A stretch of DNA of 64,000 bases from an uncultured Lachnoclostridium sp. (GCA_946499505.1 CAMMSL010000002.1:117088-181087), one strand, 5' to 3'. Counted from the first letter of the stretch, positions 34,331 to 44,191 are shown. Notes: generated by a model from the sequence alone, not told the origin. Translations and numbers: made by a program.

Positions 34331-35104
34331 ATGAATTTTCATATACTTACTTTATTTCCGGAGATGGTGATGAACGGTCTGAATACAAGTATTATCGGCC
34401 GTGCCGTTAATGCAGGGCATCTGTCTATTGAGGCGGTGAATATCCGCGATTATGCATTTAACAAGCATCAGAGTGTAGATGATTATCCTTATGGCGGAGG
34501 AGCCGGGATGCTCATGCAGGCGGAGCCTGTATATCTGGCCCATGAGGCTGTGGCAGAGAAGATAAGGTCACGCAAGGGGGCGGCCGGTCATGGCGAGACA
34601 GACAGGCGTTTCCGGACAGTGTATCTGTCTCCTCAGGGCAGTGTTTTTGATCAGAAGATGGCCGAAAATCTGGCACAGGAAGAGGATCTGATCCTGCTCT
34701 GCGGTCATTACGAGGGAATCGACGAGCGCGTGCTTGAGGAGATCGTGACAGATTATGTCTCGATCGGGGATTATGTACTTACCGGTGGAGAGCTTCCGGC
34801 AATGGTCATGGTTGACGCCATTTCGCGTCTGGTGCCGGGAGTGCTTCATAACGATGTGTCCGCAGAGTTTGAGTCCTTTCAAGACAGCCTTCTGGAATAT
34901 CCCCAGTATTCCAGACCGGAAGAGTGGCATGGCAAGAAAGTACCGCCGGTCCTTCTGTCAGGGCATCACGCCAATATAGAAAAATGGCGCCGGGAGCAGT
35001 CCATCATCCGGACGTATGAGCGCAGACCGGACCTGCTGGAGAAATGTGAACTTACAGAGAAAGAAAAGAAATGGTTCCGGGAATGGCTGGAAGAAAACAT
35101 GTAA
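34331..35104 (+). CDS. trmD: tRNA (guanine-N1)-methyltransferase TrmD
   Basis: The 257-residue SPOUT methyltransferase has the trefoil-knot motifs [23 protein letters not shown] and [14 protein letters not shown]. It makes m1G37 in tRNAs. It starts 15 bp after rimM. Confidence 0.97.
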   Translation: MNFHILTLFPEMVMNGLNTSIIGRAVNAGHLSIEAVNIRDYAFNKHQSVDDYPYGGGAGMLMQAEPVYLAHEAVAEKIRSRKGAAGHGETDRRFRTVYLSPQGSVFDQKMAENLAQEEDLILLCGHYEGIDERVLEEIVTDYVSIGDYVLTGGELPAMVMVDAISRLVPGVLHNDVSAEFESFQDSLLEYPQYSRPEEWHGKKVPPVLLSGHHANIEKWRREQSIIRTYERRPDLLEKCELTEKEKKWFREWLEENM

Positions 35105-35111
35105 ATAGTAC

Positions 35112-35140
35112 TTGAAAATCGTGTAGAAATATGGTAAACT
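35112..35140 (+). promoter_or_regulatory. Internal promoter of rplS
   Basis: TTGAAA (35112-35117) and TAAACT (35135-35140), 17-bp spacer, lie just after trmD. The leader of about 80 bp before rplS may carry regulation, but I could not assign the known L19 leader. Confidence 0.5.
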
Positions 35141-35221
35141 ACAACAGTTGTGAAAAGAAGAGCGATGGTCCTCTGGCACAGAAGGTGTTAAGAACGTCAA
35201 ATATTAAGGAGGTCACACAAA

Positions 35222-35569
35222 ATGAACGAGATCATTAAGAAGATTGAAGCAGAGCAGTTAAAAGAGAATGTACCGGAGTTTAATGTCGGCGATACCGTAA
35301 GAGTACATGCTAAGATCAAAGAGGGTAACCGCGAAAGAATCCAGGTATTCGAGGGAACAGTCCTGAAGAAACAGGGTGGCGGAGCCAGAGCTACTTTTAC
35401 AGTAAGAAAGACATCTAACGGAATCGGTGTTGAGAAAACATGGCCGCTTCACTCACCGCATGTTGAAAAGGTAGAGGTTGTGCGCAGAGGTAAAGTAAGA
35501 AGAGCAAAACTGAACTACTTAAGAAAACGTGTCGGAAAAGCTGCAAAGGTAAAAGAATTAGTAAAATAG
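35222..35569 (+). CDS. rplS: 50S ribosomal protein bL19
   Basis: The 115-residue protein matches L19: [20 protein letters not shown], then [15 protein letters not shown]-like block ([15 protein letters not shown]) and [14 protein letters not shown]. An AAGGAGGT site precedes the ATG. Confidence 0.98.
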   Translation: MNEIIKKIEAEQLKENVPEFNVGDTVRVHAKIKEGNRERIQVFEGTVLKKQGGGARATFTVRKTSNGIGVEKTWPLHSPHVEKVEVVRRGKVRRAKLNYLRKRVGKAAKVKELVK

Positions 35570-35648
35570 TAACCATGAGAGGGACAATTACAGAACTGTA
35601 TATTGTCCCTTTTTAAATAGTTTTTAGTTTGGCTGGTCTGGAGGGAGT

Positions 35649-36329
35649 ATGCAGGATTTAGATTTCCGCAGAAAGAGAAAAAGGAGCAATAACAGGAAGC
35701 CGGCAAAGCCGCGCAGAACGAGAAGAACGTCATCCCGCGGCGGTCTTCGGTTTGAAGACGGAAAAGCCCCTCTGCATTTCGCACAGGAAAAACTGCGCAG
35801 GAGCAGAGTCGGTGCTAAAGATATTGTTATATGGGCTGTAGAGCTCTTGCTCGTGTGTATGCTGGCAGTATTTTTGGTAGCTGCTTTCGGACAGAGAGTG
35901 AGTACGGCAGGGGATTCTATGTCTCCGGCACTCAAGAATGGAGATGTCCTGCTGATCAACCGGGCTGTCTATCATATTAAGAGCCCTGCCAGAGGAGATA
36001 TCGTGGCTTTCCGTAAGGAGGAGAATGGACATTTTTCCGTGAAACGAATCGTCGGACTTCCTGGGGAAACAGTACAGATCACTGATGGAAAAGTACTTAT
36101 CAATGGAGAAGAATTGACAAACCATATTTATGCATCTGATATTGAGTATGCCGGTGAGGCGGAACAGCCTGTCGAACTGGGGAAAGACGAATATTTTGTG
36201 ATAGGGGACAACCATACCGCAAGTGATGACAGCAGACTTCCGAGCATTGGCGCAGTGACCAGAGACGAGATCTATGGGGAAGCATGGTTTATTGTGAGCC
36301 CGGGCGAGGATTTCGGATTTATCGGCTGA
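35649..36329 (+). CDS. lepB: Type I signal peptidase (first copy)
   Basis: The 226-residue protein has a long basic cytoplasmic N-terminus (about 55 residues, RKRKRSNNRKPAKPRRTRRT), one membrane anchor (near 64-84), the catalytic Ser in GDSMSPAL and the Lys region in FSVKRIVGLPGETV, ending with GDNHTASDDSR. It cleaves signal peptides outside the membrane. A second copy follows after rbgA. The extended basic tail is unusual for SPase I. Confidence 0.95.
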   Translation: MQDLDFRRKRKRSNNRKPAKPRRTRRTSSRGGLRFEDGKAPLHFAQEKLRRSRVGAKDIVIWAVELLLVCMLAVFLVAAFGQRVSTAGDSMSPALKNGDVLLINRAVYHIKSPARGDIVAFRKEENGHFSVKRIVGLPGETVQITDGKVLINGEELTNHIYASDIEYAGEAEQPVELGKDEYFVIGDNHTASDDSRLPSIGAVTRDEIYGEAWFIVSPGEDFGFIG

Positions 36330-36386
36330 TGTCGGACCGGAACTGCGCAGGACTCGCAGTTGATTTTGATTTGAAGGAGGACAAAC

Positions 36387-37232
36387 ATGCATTTTCAGTG
36401 GTATCCGGGACATATGACGAAAGCCCGGAGGATGATGCAGGAAAATATAAAGCTGATCGATCTGATCATTGAGCTGGTGGACGCGAGAGTGCCGCTTTCC
36501 AGCAGAAATCCGGATATCGATGAGCTGGGAAAAGGCAAGGCCCGCCTGATTCTTTTAAACAAAGCGGATCTGGCGGAAGACCGTCTGAACGACGAGTGGG
36601 TGGCTTATTTTAAAGAAAAAGGGTATTCTGCGGTCAAAGTAAATTCAAGGAAAGGCGGCGGGATCAAATCGATTCAGTCAGTGATTCAGGAAGCCTGTAA
36701 AGAAAAGACAGAGAGAGACAGAAAAAGAGGTATCTTAAACCGTCCTGTACGGGCTATGGTAGTTGGTATCCCTAATGTGGGAAAATCTACTTTTATCAAT
36801 GCACTTGCAGGTAAGGCATGTGCAAAGACCGGAAATAAACCGGGTGTGACAAAAGGCAAGCAATGGATCCGTCTGAATAAGAGTGTAGAGCTTCTCGATA
36901 CGCCGGGGATCCTCTGGCCGAAGTTTGAAGATCAGGAAGTGGGACTGAAACTTGCGTTTATCGGTTCTATCAAGGATGAAATCCTGCAGACAGAAGAACT
37001 GGCGGCAGAACTGGTCAAGTTTCTCAAAGAGTCTTATCCGGGCGTACTGGAAGAAAAATACAGCATCCCGGGGATACAGGATGCATATGAGTGTCTGGCG
37101 GATATTGCGAAGAGCAGGCATTGTCTTGTAAGAGGCAGCGAACTTGACACAGAGAAAGCGGCATCGATCCTGCTGGATGATTTCCGGGGAGGCAGACTTG
37201 GCAGGATCACACTTGAGAGGCCTCAGGTATAA
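36387..37232 (+). CDS. rbgA: Ribosome biogenesis GTPase RbgA (YlqF)
   Basis: The 281-residue circularly permuted GTPase has G4 LNKADLAE near 56, G5, G1 GIPNVGKSTFIN near 129 and G3 DTPGILWP near 171. It is needed for late 50S assembly. The start follows GGAGGAC. Confidence 0.96.
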   Translation: MHFQWYPGHMTKARRMMQENIKLIDLIIELVDARVPLSSRNPDIDELGKGKARLILLNKADLAEDRLNDEWVAYFKEKGYSAVKVNSRKGGGIKSIQSVIQEACKEKTERDRKRGILNRPVRAMVVGIPNVGKSTFINALAGKACAKTGNKPGVTKGKQWIRLNKSVELLDTPGILWPKFEDQEVGLKLAFIGSIKDEILQTEELAAELVKFLKESYPGVLEEKYSIPGIQDAYECLADIAKSRHCLVRGSELDTEKAASILLDDFRGGRLGRITLERPQV

Positions 37233-37254
37233 GTCAGAGGAAAGGCAGGCATAT

Positions 37255-37791
37255 ATGAAAGGCATTATAAAAGAGCTTTTAGGATGGATTGTATTTATAT
37301 TTATTGTAGTGGCGGCGTCCTATCTGGTCATCACATATGTGGGTCAGAGGACAGAAGTGAGCGGCTCTTCCATGGAAACCACACTGTCTGACGGGGATCA
37401 GCTTATTGTGGATAAGATATCATACCGGTTCCGTGAGCCAAGCCGTTACGATATTGTTGTATTTCCATACCGATATGAAGAAAATACATATTATATCAAG
37501 AGGATCATCGGACTTCCGGGAGAGACAGTGCAGATTGTGGATGGTGTTGTCTGGATCAATGGACAGCCGCTTCATGAGCATTATGGAAATGAAGTGATAG
37601 AGGATCCGGGGCTTGCTGCAGACCCGATCACATTAGGCGACGACGAATATTTCGTACTGGGAGATAACCGTAATAACAGCCAGGACAGCCGTGCTGCAAA
37701 TGTGGGGCTGATCCACAGGAACGAGCTGCTCGGCCGTGCATGGGTGAGAATCTGGCCATTCAGCGAGTTTGGAGTAATCAAACATGAGTAA
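37255..37791 (+). CDS. lepB: Type I signal peptidase (second copy)
   Basis: The 178-residue protein has a short N-terminus, an anchor (WIVFIFIVVAASYLVITYVG), catalytic Ser in GSSMETTL, Lys in YYIKRIIGLPGETV and GDNRNNSQDSR near the end. ATG 37255 follows GAGGAAAGG; the longer frame overlaps rbgA. It overlaps rnhB by 8 bp. Confidence 0.95.
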   Translation: MKGIIKELLGWIVFIFIVVAASYLVITYVGQRTEVSGSSMETTLSDGDQLIVDKISYRFREPSRYDIVVFPYRYEENTYYIKRIIGLPGETVQIVDGVVWINGQPLHEHYGNEVIEDPGLAADPITLGDDEYFVLGDNRNNSQDSRAANVGLIHRNELLGRAWVRIWPFSEFGVIKHE

Positions 37792-38542
37792 AAGCATTGC
37801 GCAGATCAAAGCGGAATTTGAAAATGCACAGGAGGCGGAATGGGCGCCGCTGTATGAAAAATATGACGCAGATGAGCGATCAGGTGTCCAAAATATTATT
37901 CTGGAATATCAAAAGAAAGAGCAGAGTTTACAGAAGGAACGTCAACGCCTTGCCGGAATGCGAAAGTATGAGGATCAATACAAGGACTGCAGGTTCATCT
38001 GCGGTATTGACGAGGCGGGAAGAGGCCCTCTGGCAGGTCCTGTGGTTGCGGGAGCGGTCATCCTTCCGGCGGACTGCGAGATCCTTTATCTCAATGATTC
38101 CAAGAAGCTGTCTGCCGCGAAGCGTGAACAGCTCTATGATGAGATCATGGAGAAGGCTGTCGCCGTTGGCGTGGGGATGGCGAGTCCTGCCCGGATCGAT
38201 GAGATCAATATCCTTCAGGCAACTTACGAGGCCATGCGGACGGCCGTGTCCGAACTGGGTGTGCAACCGGATATTCTGCTGAATGATGCCGTGACAATAC
38301 CGAAGATGACAATTCCACAGGTGCCGATCATAAAGGGAGACGCGAAGAGCGTATCCATCGCAGCGGCGAGTATCATTGCAAAAGTGACGAGAGACCGGCT
38401 GATGATACAGTATGAGGAAGTGCTGCCGGGATACGGATTTGCGAAGCACAAGGGTTACGGATCGAAGGAGCATATTGAAGCAATCCGTAAGTTTGGGCCG
38501 ACGCCGATCCACAGGAGTACCTTTATCAAAAATTTTATTTAG
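37784..38542 (+). CDS. rnhB: Ribonuclease HII
   Basis: The 252-residue protein has an N-terminal helical extension of about 70 residues and then the RNase HII core: GIDEAGRGPLAGPVVAGAVIL (active-site Asp-Glu), LNDSKKLSAAKRE and the GYGSKEHIEAI tail. It removes ribonucleotides from DNA. Confidence 0.96.
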   Translation: MSKSIAQIKAEFENAQEAEWAPLYEKYDADERSGVQNIILEYQKKEQSLQKERQRLAGMRKYEDQYKDCRFICGIDEAGRGPLAGPVVAGAVILPADCEILYLNDSKKLSAAKREQLYDEIMEKAVAVGVGMASPARIDEINILQATYEAMRTAVSELGVQPDILLNDAVTIPKMTIPQVPIIKGDAKSVSIAAASIIAKVTRDRLMIQYEEVLPGYGFAKHKGYGSKEHIEAIRKFGPTPIHRSTFIKNFI

Positions 38543-38589
38543 TAAATCCGGGAATGTCCGGTCATTACAGGGAGAGCTGATCGACAGTT

Positions 38590-38973
38590 ATGACGGGGGC
38601 GGGAGAAAAGAAGAACAAAAGACAGACCGGCGCATATTACGAGCAGGAAGCAGGCCGTTATCTTGAACAAATGGGATACGAAATCCTTGAGTATAATTAC
38701 AGATGCAGATCCGGGGAAATCGATATTGTTGCAAAGGACGGCGAATATGTGGTATTCTGCGAAGTGAAGTACCGCGCAGACGGGCGGAAAGGGAATCCTC
38801 TGGAAGCGGTTGACGTCAGAAAGCAGAAAGTGATCTTCCGCTGTGCAATGTATTATCTTACAGAGCATCATCTCGAAGATGTACCCTGTCGTTTCGATGT
38901 CATCGGAATCCAGGGAAAAGACGGGATGAAAGGCGGGAAAGTAACATATATTAAAAATGCATTTACAGGATAA
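38590..38973 (+). CDS. YraN family (UPF0102) endonuclease-like protein
   Basis: The 127-residue protein has the restriction-endonuclease-like core: AGRYLEQMGYEILEYNYRCR, GEIDIVAKDGEYVVFCEVKYR (Asp and Glu-x-Lys metal site). The function is unresolved in most bacteria. The rnhB-yraN order is typical. Confidence 0.93.
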   Translation: MTGAGEKKNKRQTGAYYEQEAGRYLEQMGYEILEYNYRCRSGEIDIVAKDGEYVVFCEVKYRADGRKGNPLEAVDVRKQKVIFRCAMYYLTEHHLEDVPCRFDVIGIQGKDGMKGGKVTYIKNAFTG

Positions 38974-39000
38974 GTGCACGGAGACAAGTGAGGTGCAGAC

Positions 39001-39852
39001 ATGAGTTTAGGTCTGAACTATAAAAACGGGAAACATATATTTGATGAAGTGGAGAAAGAGACGCCTTATCTTTCTTATCCACTGCTTGAAAAGACAGGGA
39101 TAGTGAGGCAGGGATTTTCCACCCGTCTGGGCGGAGTCAGTGAGGGATATTTCGCCTCGCTGAACCTGAGCTTTGACAGGGGGGATGATAAAGAGGCAGT
39201 AATGGAAAATTTCCGGCGTATGGGAAAATCTCTGGGAGTGCGCTGTGAAGATATGGTGCTTTCAAAGCAGACCCATACGACAAATGTACGTGTCGTTACG
39301 GAAGAAGACAGAGGAAAAGGAATTGTAAAAGAACGGGATTATACAGATGTGGACGGCCTTGTGACCAATATCCCGGGGATTTGTCTTGTGACGTCCTATG
39401 CAGACTGCGTCCCGCTGTATTTCGTAGATCCGGTGCGTAAAGTGATCGGTTTGAGCCATTCGGGATGGAGAGGAACCGTGGGAAAGATCGGTCGAAAGAC
39501 TGTGCAGCTCATGCAGGAGAAATTTTCATCGGATCCCTCGGACATTCTTGCGGCAGTAGGACCGTCTGTCTGTATGGAATGCTATGAAGTCAGTTCTGAC
39601 GTGATCGACAGGTTTAAAGAAAGCTTTGACGAAAAATTCTGGGGAGACCTTTTCTATGAGAAAACGGACGGAAAATACCAGCTTGATCTCTGGAAAGCAA
39701 ATGAGCTGATCTTCCTTGAGGCGGGGATCGCTCCGGAGCATATTGCCGTGACAAACGTGTGCACGCACTGCAACAGCAGGATACTTTATTCTCATCGTGC
39801 GATGGGAGACAAAAGAGGAAATTTGTGTGCATTTCTTGCATTAAAGAAATAG
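39001..39852 (+). CDS. pgeF: Peptidoglycan editing factor / purine nucleosidase-like PgeF (YfiH)
   Basis: The 283-residue protein has the family motifs: QGFSTRLGGVSEGYFASLNL, QTHTTNV, ADCVPLYFVD, SHSGWRGTVG and CTHCNSRILYSHR with zinc-type His/Cys residues. YfiH proteins have been described as purine nucleoside phosphorylase/deaminase-like (LACC1 relatives) and as a peptidoglycan editing factor. Confidence 0.9.
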   Translation: MSLGLNYKNGKHIFDEVEKETPYLSYPLLEKTGIVRQGFSTRLGGVSEGYFASLNLSFDRGDDKEAVMENFRRMGKSLGVRCEDMVLSKQTHTTNVRVVTEEDRGKGIVKERDYTDVDGLVTNIPGICLVTSYADCVPLYFVDPVRKVIGLSHSGWRGTVGKIGRKTVQLMQEKFSSDPSDILAAVGPSVCMECYEVSSDVIDRFKESFDEKFWGDLFYEKTDGKYQLDLWKANELIFLEAGIAPEHIAVTNVCTHCNSRILYSHRAMGDKRGNLCAFLALKK

Positions 39853-39910
39853 AAGATGACTAACGGAAACCCAAGTGATCATTAGGAAATCAGGATGGAG
39901 GTGCTGGTCT

Positions 39911-40915
39911 ATGAACTATGATATTATGCAGGTCGGTAGAAATATCATAACAGCTGCATCAGGTGTGACGAATGTGACGGATGAATCTGTCACCGATGTG
40001 ATTGATTCAGCCGCTGAGGCAACAAATGAGGCTGCGCAGGAAGTGAACCAGTTTGTTCAGCTTGTACAGGATAATATACCGAATATTATTGGCTTTGGAA
40101 TAAAGGTTATCCTTGCACTCATTTTTTTCTTTTTGGGAAGTAAGGTGATCAAATGGCTCAGGAAAATTGTGCGCCGTTCTTTTGAACGCACGAATGTAGA
40201 TGCCGGTGTAGCACAGTTCGTAGATTCTATGTTGAAGTTTGGCCTTTATGCATTGCTGATCTTTATGATCGCGACGAACTTTGGTATTGAGTCATCTTCC
40301 ATCGCAGCGCTGATCGCATCCGCCGGTGTTGCAATAGGACTTGCGGTTCAGGGAAGCCTTTCAAATTTTGCCGGCGGCATTCTGATCCTGCTTCTTAAGC
40401 CGTTCGCAGTAGGCGATTATATCATAGTAACTCAGGAGGGAATCGAGGGAACGGTAAAAGAGATACAGATTTTTTATACAAAGCTGGCAACAGTGGATAA
40501 TCAGAGAGTCGTTGTGCCGAACAGTATCTTGACCAGCAATAGTTTGACAAACGTAACGGCACGGCCGGAGCGACAGCTTGATCTGAAAGTAGGCATTGGG
40601 TACGATTCGGATCTGAAGAAAGCTAAAAAGCTGATCGAAGATATGCTTTACAGTGACCCGAGCGTGATACAGGACGAAGAGATCAAGGTGTTTGTGGACT
40701 CGCTGGGAGACAGTGCTGTAATGATCGGGTTGAGAGCGTGGGTGAAGACAGAGGAATACTGGGCGACAAGATGGCGCCTGACAGAGCAGATCAAACTTAC
40801 CTTTGATATAGAAGGAATCGAGATTCCGTATAACCAGCTCACAGTAAATGTAAAATCAGAGCAGGTTGTGCCATCTGCGGCAAAAATTGATAGTTCAGTT
40901 GAAAAAAACAGTTGA
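39911..40915 (+). CDS. MscS-family mechanosensitive channel
   Basis: The 334-residue protein has three membrane helices (about 60-80, 105-125, 130-160), with the pore helix ASAGVAIGLAVQGSLSNFAGG, then the beta domain (FAVGDYIIV, GTVKEIQIFYTKL, VVVPNS) and a C-terminal alpha/beta part. It releases solutes during osmotic downshock. A polar N-terminal stretch of about 45 residues precedes the first helix. ATG 39911 follows GGAGGTG. Confidence 0.93.
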   Translation: MNYDIMQVGRNIITAASGVTNVTDESVTDVIDSAAEATNEAAQEVNQFVQLVQDNIPNIIGFGIKVILALIFFFLGSKVIKWLRKIVRRSFERTNVDAGVAQFVDSMLKFGLYALLIFMIATNFGIESSSIAALIASAGVAIGLAVQGSLSNFAGGILILLLKPFAVGDYIIVTQEGIEGTVKEIQIFYTKLATVDNQRVVVPNSILTSNSLTNVTARPERQLDLKVGIGYDSDLKKAKKLIEDMLYSDPSVIQDEEIKVFVDSLGDSAVMIGLRAWVKTEEYWATRWRLTEQIKLTFDIEGIEIPYNQLTVNVKSEQVVPSAAKIDSSVEKNS

Positions 40916-40940
40916 AATTTATTATAAAAAGAGATATAAT
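40912..40940 (+). promoter_or_regulatory. Promoter of the tRNA-Thr gene
   Basis: TTGAAA (40912-40917) and TATAAT (40935-40940) with a 17-bp spacer; the -35 overlaps the mscS stop codon. The tRNA starts 30 bp downstream. Confidence 0.7.
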
Positions 40941-40970
40941 AGCTAAGGCTCGTCAAGATACGGGCCATAT

Positions 40971-41043
40971 GCCGGAATAGCTCAGTCGGTAGAGCACTTC
41001 ACTCGTAATGAAGGGGTCGTCAGTTCAAGTCTGATTTCCGGCT
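40971..41043 (+). tRNA. tRNA-Thr (anticodon CGU)
   Basis: The cloverleaf is complete: acceptor GCCGGAA/TTCCGGC, D-arm GCTC...GAGC, anticodon arm CTTCA(CTCGTAA)TGAAG with anticodon CGT, and T-arm GTCAG(TTCAAGT)CTGAT. The discriminator is T and CCA is not encoded. It reads ACG threonine codons. Confidence 0.95.
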
Positions 41044-41057
41044 TTATTAAGAAAGAG

Positions 41058-41093
41058 GCGCAATCCCAGAATTTTCAAGGGGTTGCGCTTTTT
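41058..41093 (+). terminator. Terminator after tRNA-Thr
   Basis: GCGCAATCCC pairs with GGGGTTGCGC (one G-U), followed by TTTTT. It is a canonical intrinsic terminator 15 bp after the tRNA. Confidence 0.9.
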
Positions 41094-41115
41094 GTAAAAT
41101 GAGGAGGATGAGAAG

Positions 41116-41511
41116 ATGAAGCCATCGAAAGAGACAGTGGAATTGTTCCAGAATGACCGGTTCGCTACAGAAAACGGGGCAGTGATCGAAGAAGTCGATG
41201 ATCATTATGCGAAATGCAGCCTGATGCTTGAGGACAGACATCGCAACGCCATGGGCGCAGTCATGGGCGGCGTTTACTTTACGCTTGCGGATTTTGCCCT
41301 CGCAGTTGCAAGTAACTGGCAGAAAATGGGTTATGTATCTCTGAATTCAGAGATCACATATCTGACAGCGGCAAGAGGAAAGCAGCTGATTGCGGAAGCG
41401 TTCTGCGTAAAGAATGGAAGAACGACAGGCTATTACCGGATTGACGTAAAGGACGAACTTGGCAATCTGGCAGCGGCAGTGACGGCCACTACTTTCTGTG
41501 TGGCAAAATAA
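41116..41511 (+). CDS. PaaI-type hotdog thioesterase
   Basis: The 131-residue protein has the PaaI signature RNAMGAVMGGVYFTLADFALAV (near 41-62) and SLNSEITYLTAARG. The family hydrolyses aryl- or acyl-CoA esters. It lies upstream of the DUF362 gene, possibly in one operon. Confidence 0.9.
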   Translation: MKPSKETVELFQNDRFATENGAVIEEVDDHYAKCSLMLEDRHRNAMGAVMGGVYFTLADFALAVASNWQKMGYVSLNSEITYLTAARGKQLIAEAFCVKNGRTTGYYRIDVKDELGNLAAAVTATTFCVAK

Positions 41512-41571
41512 AAACAGACATATGCTGTAGTTTTGGGTGAAATAAATATTAAAGGAGGAGAACGTCAGAAT

Positions 41572-42696
41572 ATGGAAAAGTCTAAAGTATATTTTACAGA
41601 CATGCGTGCGCTTCCGGGTACAAATCTTCCGGACAAATTAAAAAAACTAATCCGTAAAGCGGGAATCGGCGAGATTGATTTTGAAAAAAAGATGACTGCC
41701 ATCAAGATTCATTTCGGAGAGCCGGGAAATCTTTCATTCCTGCGCCCGAATTATGCAAAAGCAGTTGCGGATGTGGTGAAAGAGCTGGGCGGACGCCCGT
41801 TCCTCACGGACTGCAACACATTGTATGTCGGAAGAAGAAAGGATGCGCTTGAGCATCTGAGCGCTGCTTACGAGAACGGTTTCAATCTTCTCTCTACAGG
41901 ATGCCATATTATCATCGGTGACGGACTGAAAGGAACCGATGACGTCAGCGTTCCGGTGGAGGGCGGTACATTAGTCAAAGAAGCCAAGATCGGAAAAGCC
42001 ATCATGGACGCCGACGTGTTTATCAGCCTTTCTCATTTTAAAGGGCATGAGATGACAGGATTCGGGGGATGCTTTAAAAATATAGGTATGGGCTGCGGAA
42101 GCCGTGCCGGCAAGATGGAACAGCACAACAGCGGAAAGCCGTCGGTGGATCAGTCGGTCTGCGTGGGATGCCGTGTCTGTTCTAAAAACTGTGCTCATGA
42201 CGCAATCTCATTTCCGGAGAAAAAAGCGGTCATAGATCATGAGAAATGCGTGGGATGCGGCCGCTGCCTTGGGGCATGTAACTTCGATGCTATCTATAAT
42301 GAGAACTCATCTGCAGTCAAAGAACTGAATATCAAGATGGCGGAGTATACGAAAGCTGTTGTGTCGGGACGTCCGGCATTCCATATCAGCCTTGTAATTG
42401 ATGTATCTCCGTATTGCGACTGCCATCCGGAAAATGATGTTCCGATCCTGCCGGATGTGGGAATGTTTGCAAGTTTTGACCCTGTGGCTCTGGATCAGGC
42501 GTGTGCCGATGCCTGCAATGCTCAGCAGCCGATGAGGGGAAGCATTCTGGATGAACACATCCATGAGGAGGGATTCTGCGACCACCACGATCATTTCACA
42601 AACACTACACCGGAGAGTGAGTGGGAGACGTGTCTTGCTCATGCGGAAGAAATCGGACTGGGAAGCAGGGAGTATGAACTGATCGAGGTGAAATAA
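41572..42696 (+). CDS. DUF362 protein with two 4Fe-4S clusters
   Basis: The 374-residue protein has a DUF362 domain (IHFGEPGNLSFLRPNYAKAV near 44-63; FKGHEMTGFGGCFKNIGMG near 158) interrupted by a ferredoxin pair CVGCRVCSKNCAHDAI and CVGCGRCLGACNFDAI (about 200-245). It is thought to be a redox or electron-transfer protein of unknown partner. AAAGGAGG stands about 13 bases before ATG 41572, a long spacing; the in-frame upstream start at 41533 is without a site. Confidence 0.9.
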   Translation: MEKSKVYFTDMRALPGTNLPDKLKKLIRKAGIGEIDFEKKMTAIKIHFGEPGNLSFLRPNYAKAVADVVKELGGRPFLTDCNTLYVGRRKDALEHLSAAYENGFNLLSTGCHIIIGDGLKGTDDVSVPVEGGTLVKEAKIGKAIMDADVFISLSHFKGHEMTGFGGCFKNIGMGCGSRAGKMEQHNSGKPSVDQSVCVGCRVCSKNCAHDAISFPEKKAVIDHEKCVGCGRCLGACNFDAIYNENSSAVKELNIKMAEYTKAVVSGRPAFHISLVIDVSPYCDCHPENDVPILPDVGMFASFDPVALDQACADACNAQQPMRGSILDEHIHEEGFCDHHDHFTNTTPESEWETCLAHAEEIGLGSREYELIEVK

Positions 42697-42798
42697 GCGC
42701 TTCGGAACATGATATGATGCGCTTCCGGCACAGAAAGCTGTTCTGCCGGATAAGTCGCGTGTGTATAGCGAAAAAGGAAAAAAGAGAGGAAAGTAACA

Positions 42799-44169
42799 AT
42801 GAAAAGAGAAAAATTCGGCTCTCGTATCGGCTTCATCCTCATATCTGCAGGTTGTGCGATCGGGCTGGGAAATGTATGGCGTTTCCCTTATATTACAGGA
42901 CAATATGGCGGAGCAGCGTTTGTACTTATCTATCTGGTGTGTCTCGTGCTGCTCGGACTGCCGATCATGATCATGGAGTTTTCTATTGGACGCGGTGCGG
43001 GCTGCAGTATCGCACGTGCATTTGAGAGACTGGAGCCGTTGGGAACAAAATGGCACTGGTACAAATGGTTCGGTATTGCAGGAAATTATCTCCTGATGAT
43101 GTTCTATACGACAATCGGCGGCTGGCTGCTGATTTACCTGTTTAAGATGGGAGCGGGCAGCTTCGAGGGCATGGATGCGTCACAGATTGAGGGGGCGTTC
43201 GGCGACCTGATGGGACAGCCGGTTCTTATGACTGTGTGTATGGCAATTGTAGTGATCATGTGTTTTGGAATTGTGAGCCTTGGTCTTCAGAAAGGCGTGG
43301 AAGGAATTACCAAGATCATGATGGTGCTCCTGTTCATCCTTCTGATCATCCTTGCAATCCGGTCTATCTTGCTTCCGGGTGCCGGGGCAGGACTTGAGTT
43401 TTATCTCCTGCCGGATTTCGGCAAGATGAAAGAGGCTGGAATACTGGAAGTCGTATCAGCGGCCATGAACCAGTCATTCTTTACACTGAGCCTTGGAATC
43501 GGTGCGATGGCAATCTTCGGAAGTTATATCGACAAAAAGAGAAGACTTGCCGGTGAGGCAGTGGCGATTACAGTGCTCGATACATGTGTTGCCCTGATAT
43601 CAGGACTGATCATTTTCCCGGCCAGCTTTGCTTTCGGTGTAAATCCGGACAGCGGCCCGAACCTGATCTTCATCACCCTGCCGAATATCTTTAACTCCAT
43701 GGCAGGCGGAAGACTCTGGGGAGCAATTTTCTTCCTCTGCATGTTTTTCGCGTCAGCGTCCACGATCATCGCCGTGTTCGAGAACATCATTGCGTTCGCA
43801 ATGGATCTGACCGGATGCTCCAGAGGAAAAGCGGTAGCAGTCAACCTTGTGGCAATCCTGCTTCTCTCCATGCCGTGCGTGCTCGGCTATAACGTGCTGA
43901 GCGGATTCGCACCGTTCGGAGAAGGATCAGCGATCCTTGATCTGGAAGACTTTATCGTAAGCAACAACCTTCTGCCTCTTGGAAGCCTTATATATGTACT
44001 CTTCTGTACTACACGTTACGGATGGGGCTGGAAAAACTTCCTTGCCGAGGCAAATACAGGAGAAGGTCCGAAATTCCCGAAATGGGTAAGACCCTACGTA
44101 ACCTTCATCGTCCCCCTGATCGTAATCTTCCTGTTCATCCAGGGATACTGGAGCAAATTTGCAGGCTAG
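42799..44169 (+). CDS. Sodium-dependent transporter, NSS family
   Basis: The 456-residue protein has about eleven to twelve membrane helices and the NSS signature SRIGFILISAGCAIGLGNVWRFP (spanning 7-29) with the GNVWRFPY core, and Na+-site Asn/Ser in SAAMNQSFFTLSLGIGAM. Bacterial NSS members import amino acids such as Trp, Tyr or branched-chain types. The substrate cannot be read. It is monocistronic, with a strong terminator. Confidence 0.93.
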   Translation: MKREKFGSRIGFILISAGCAIGLGNVWRFPYITGQYGGAAFVLIYLVCLVLLGLPIMIMEFSIGRGAGCSIARAFERLEPLGTKWHWYKWFGIAGNYLLMMFYTTIGGWLLIYLFKMGAGSFEGMDASQIEGAFGDLMGQPVLMTVCMAIVVIMCFGIVSLGLQKGVEGITKIMMVLLFILLIILAIRSILLPGAGAGLEFYLLPDFGKMKEAGILEVVSAAMNQSFFTLSLGIGAMAIFGSYIDKKRRLAGEAVAITVLDTCVALISGLIIFPASFAFGVNPDSGPNLIFITLPNIFNSMAGGRLWGAIFFLCMFFASASTIIAVFENIIAFAMDLTGCSRGKAVAVNLVAILLLSMPCVLGYNVLSGFAPFGEGSAILDLEDFIVSNNLLPLGSLIYVLFCTTRYGWGWKNFLAEANTGEGPKFPKWVRPYVTFIVPLIVIFLFIQGYWSKFAG

Positions 44170-44191
44170 GCTCAAGCCTTGCATAAAAATT

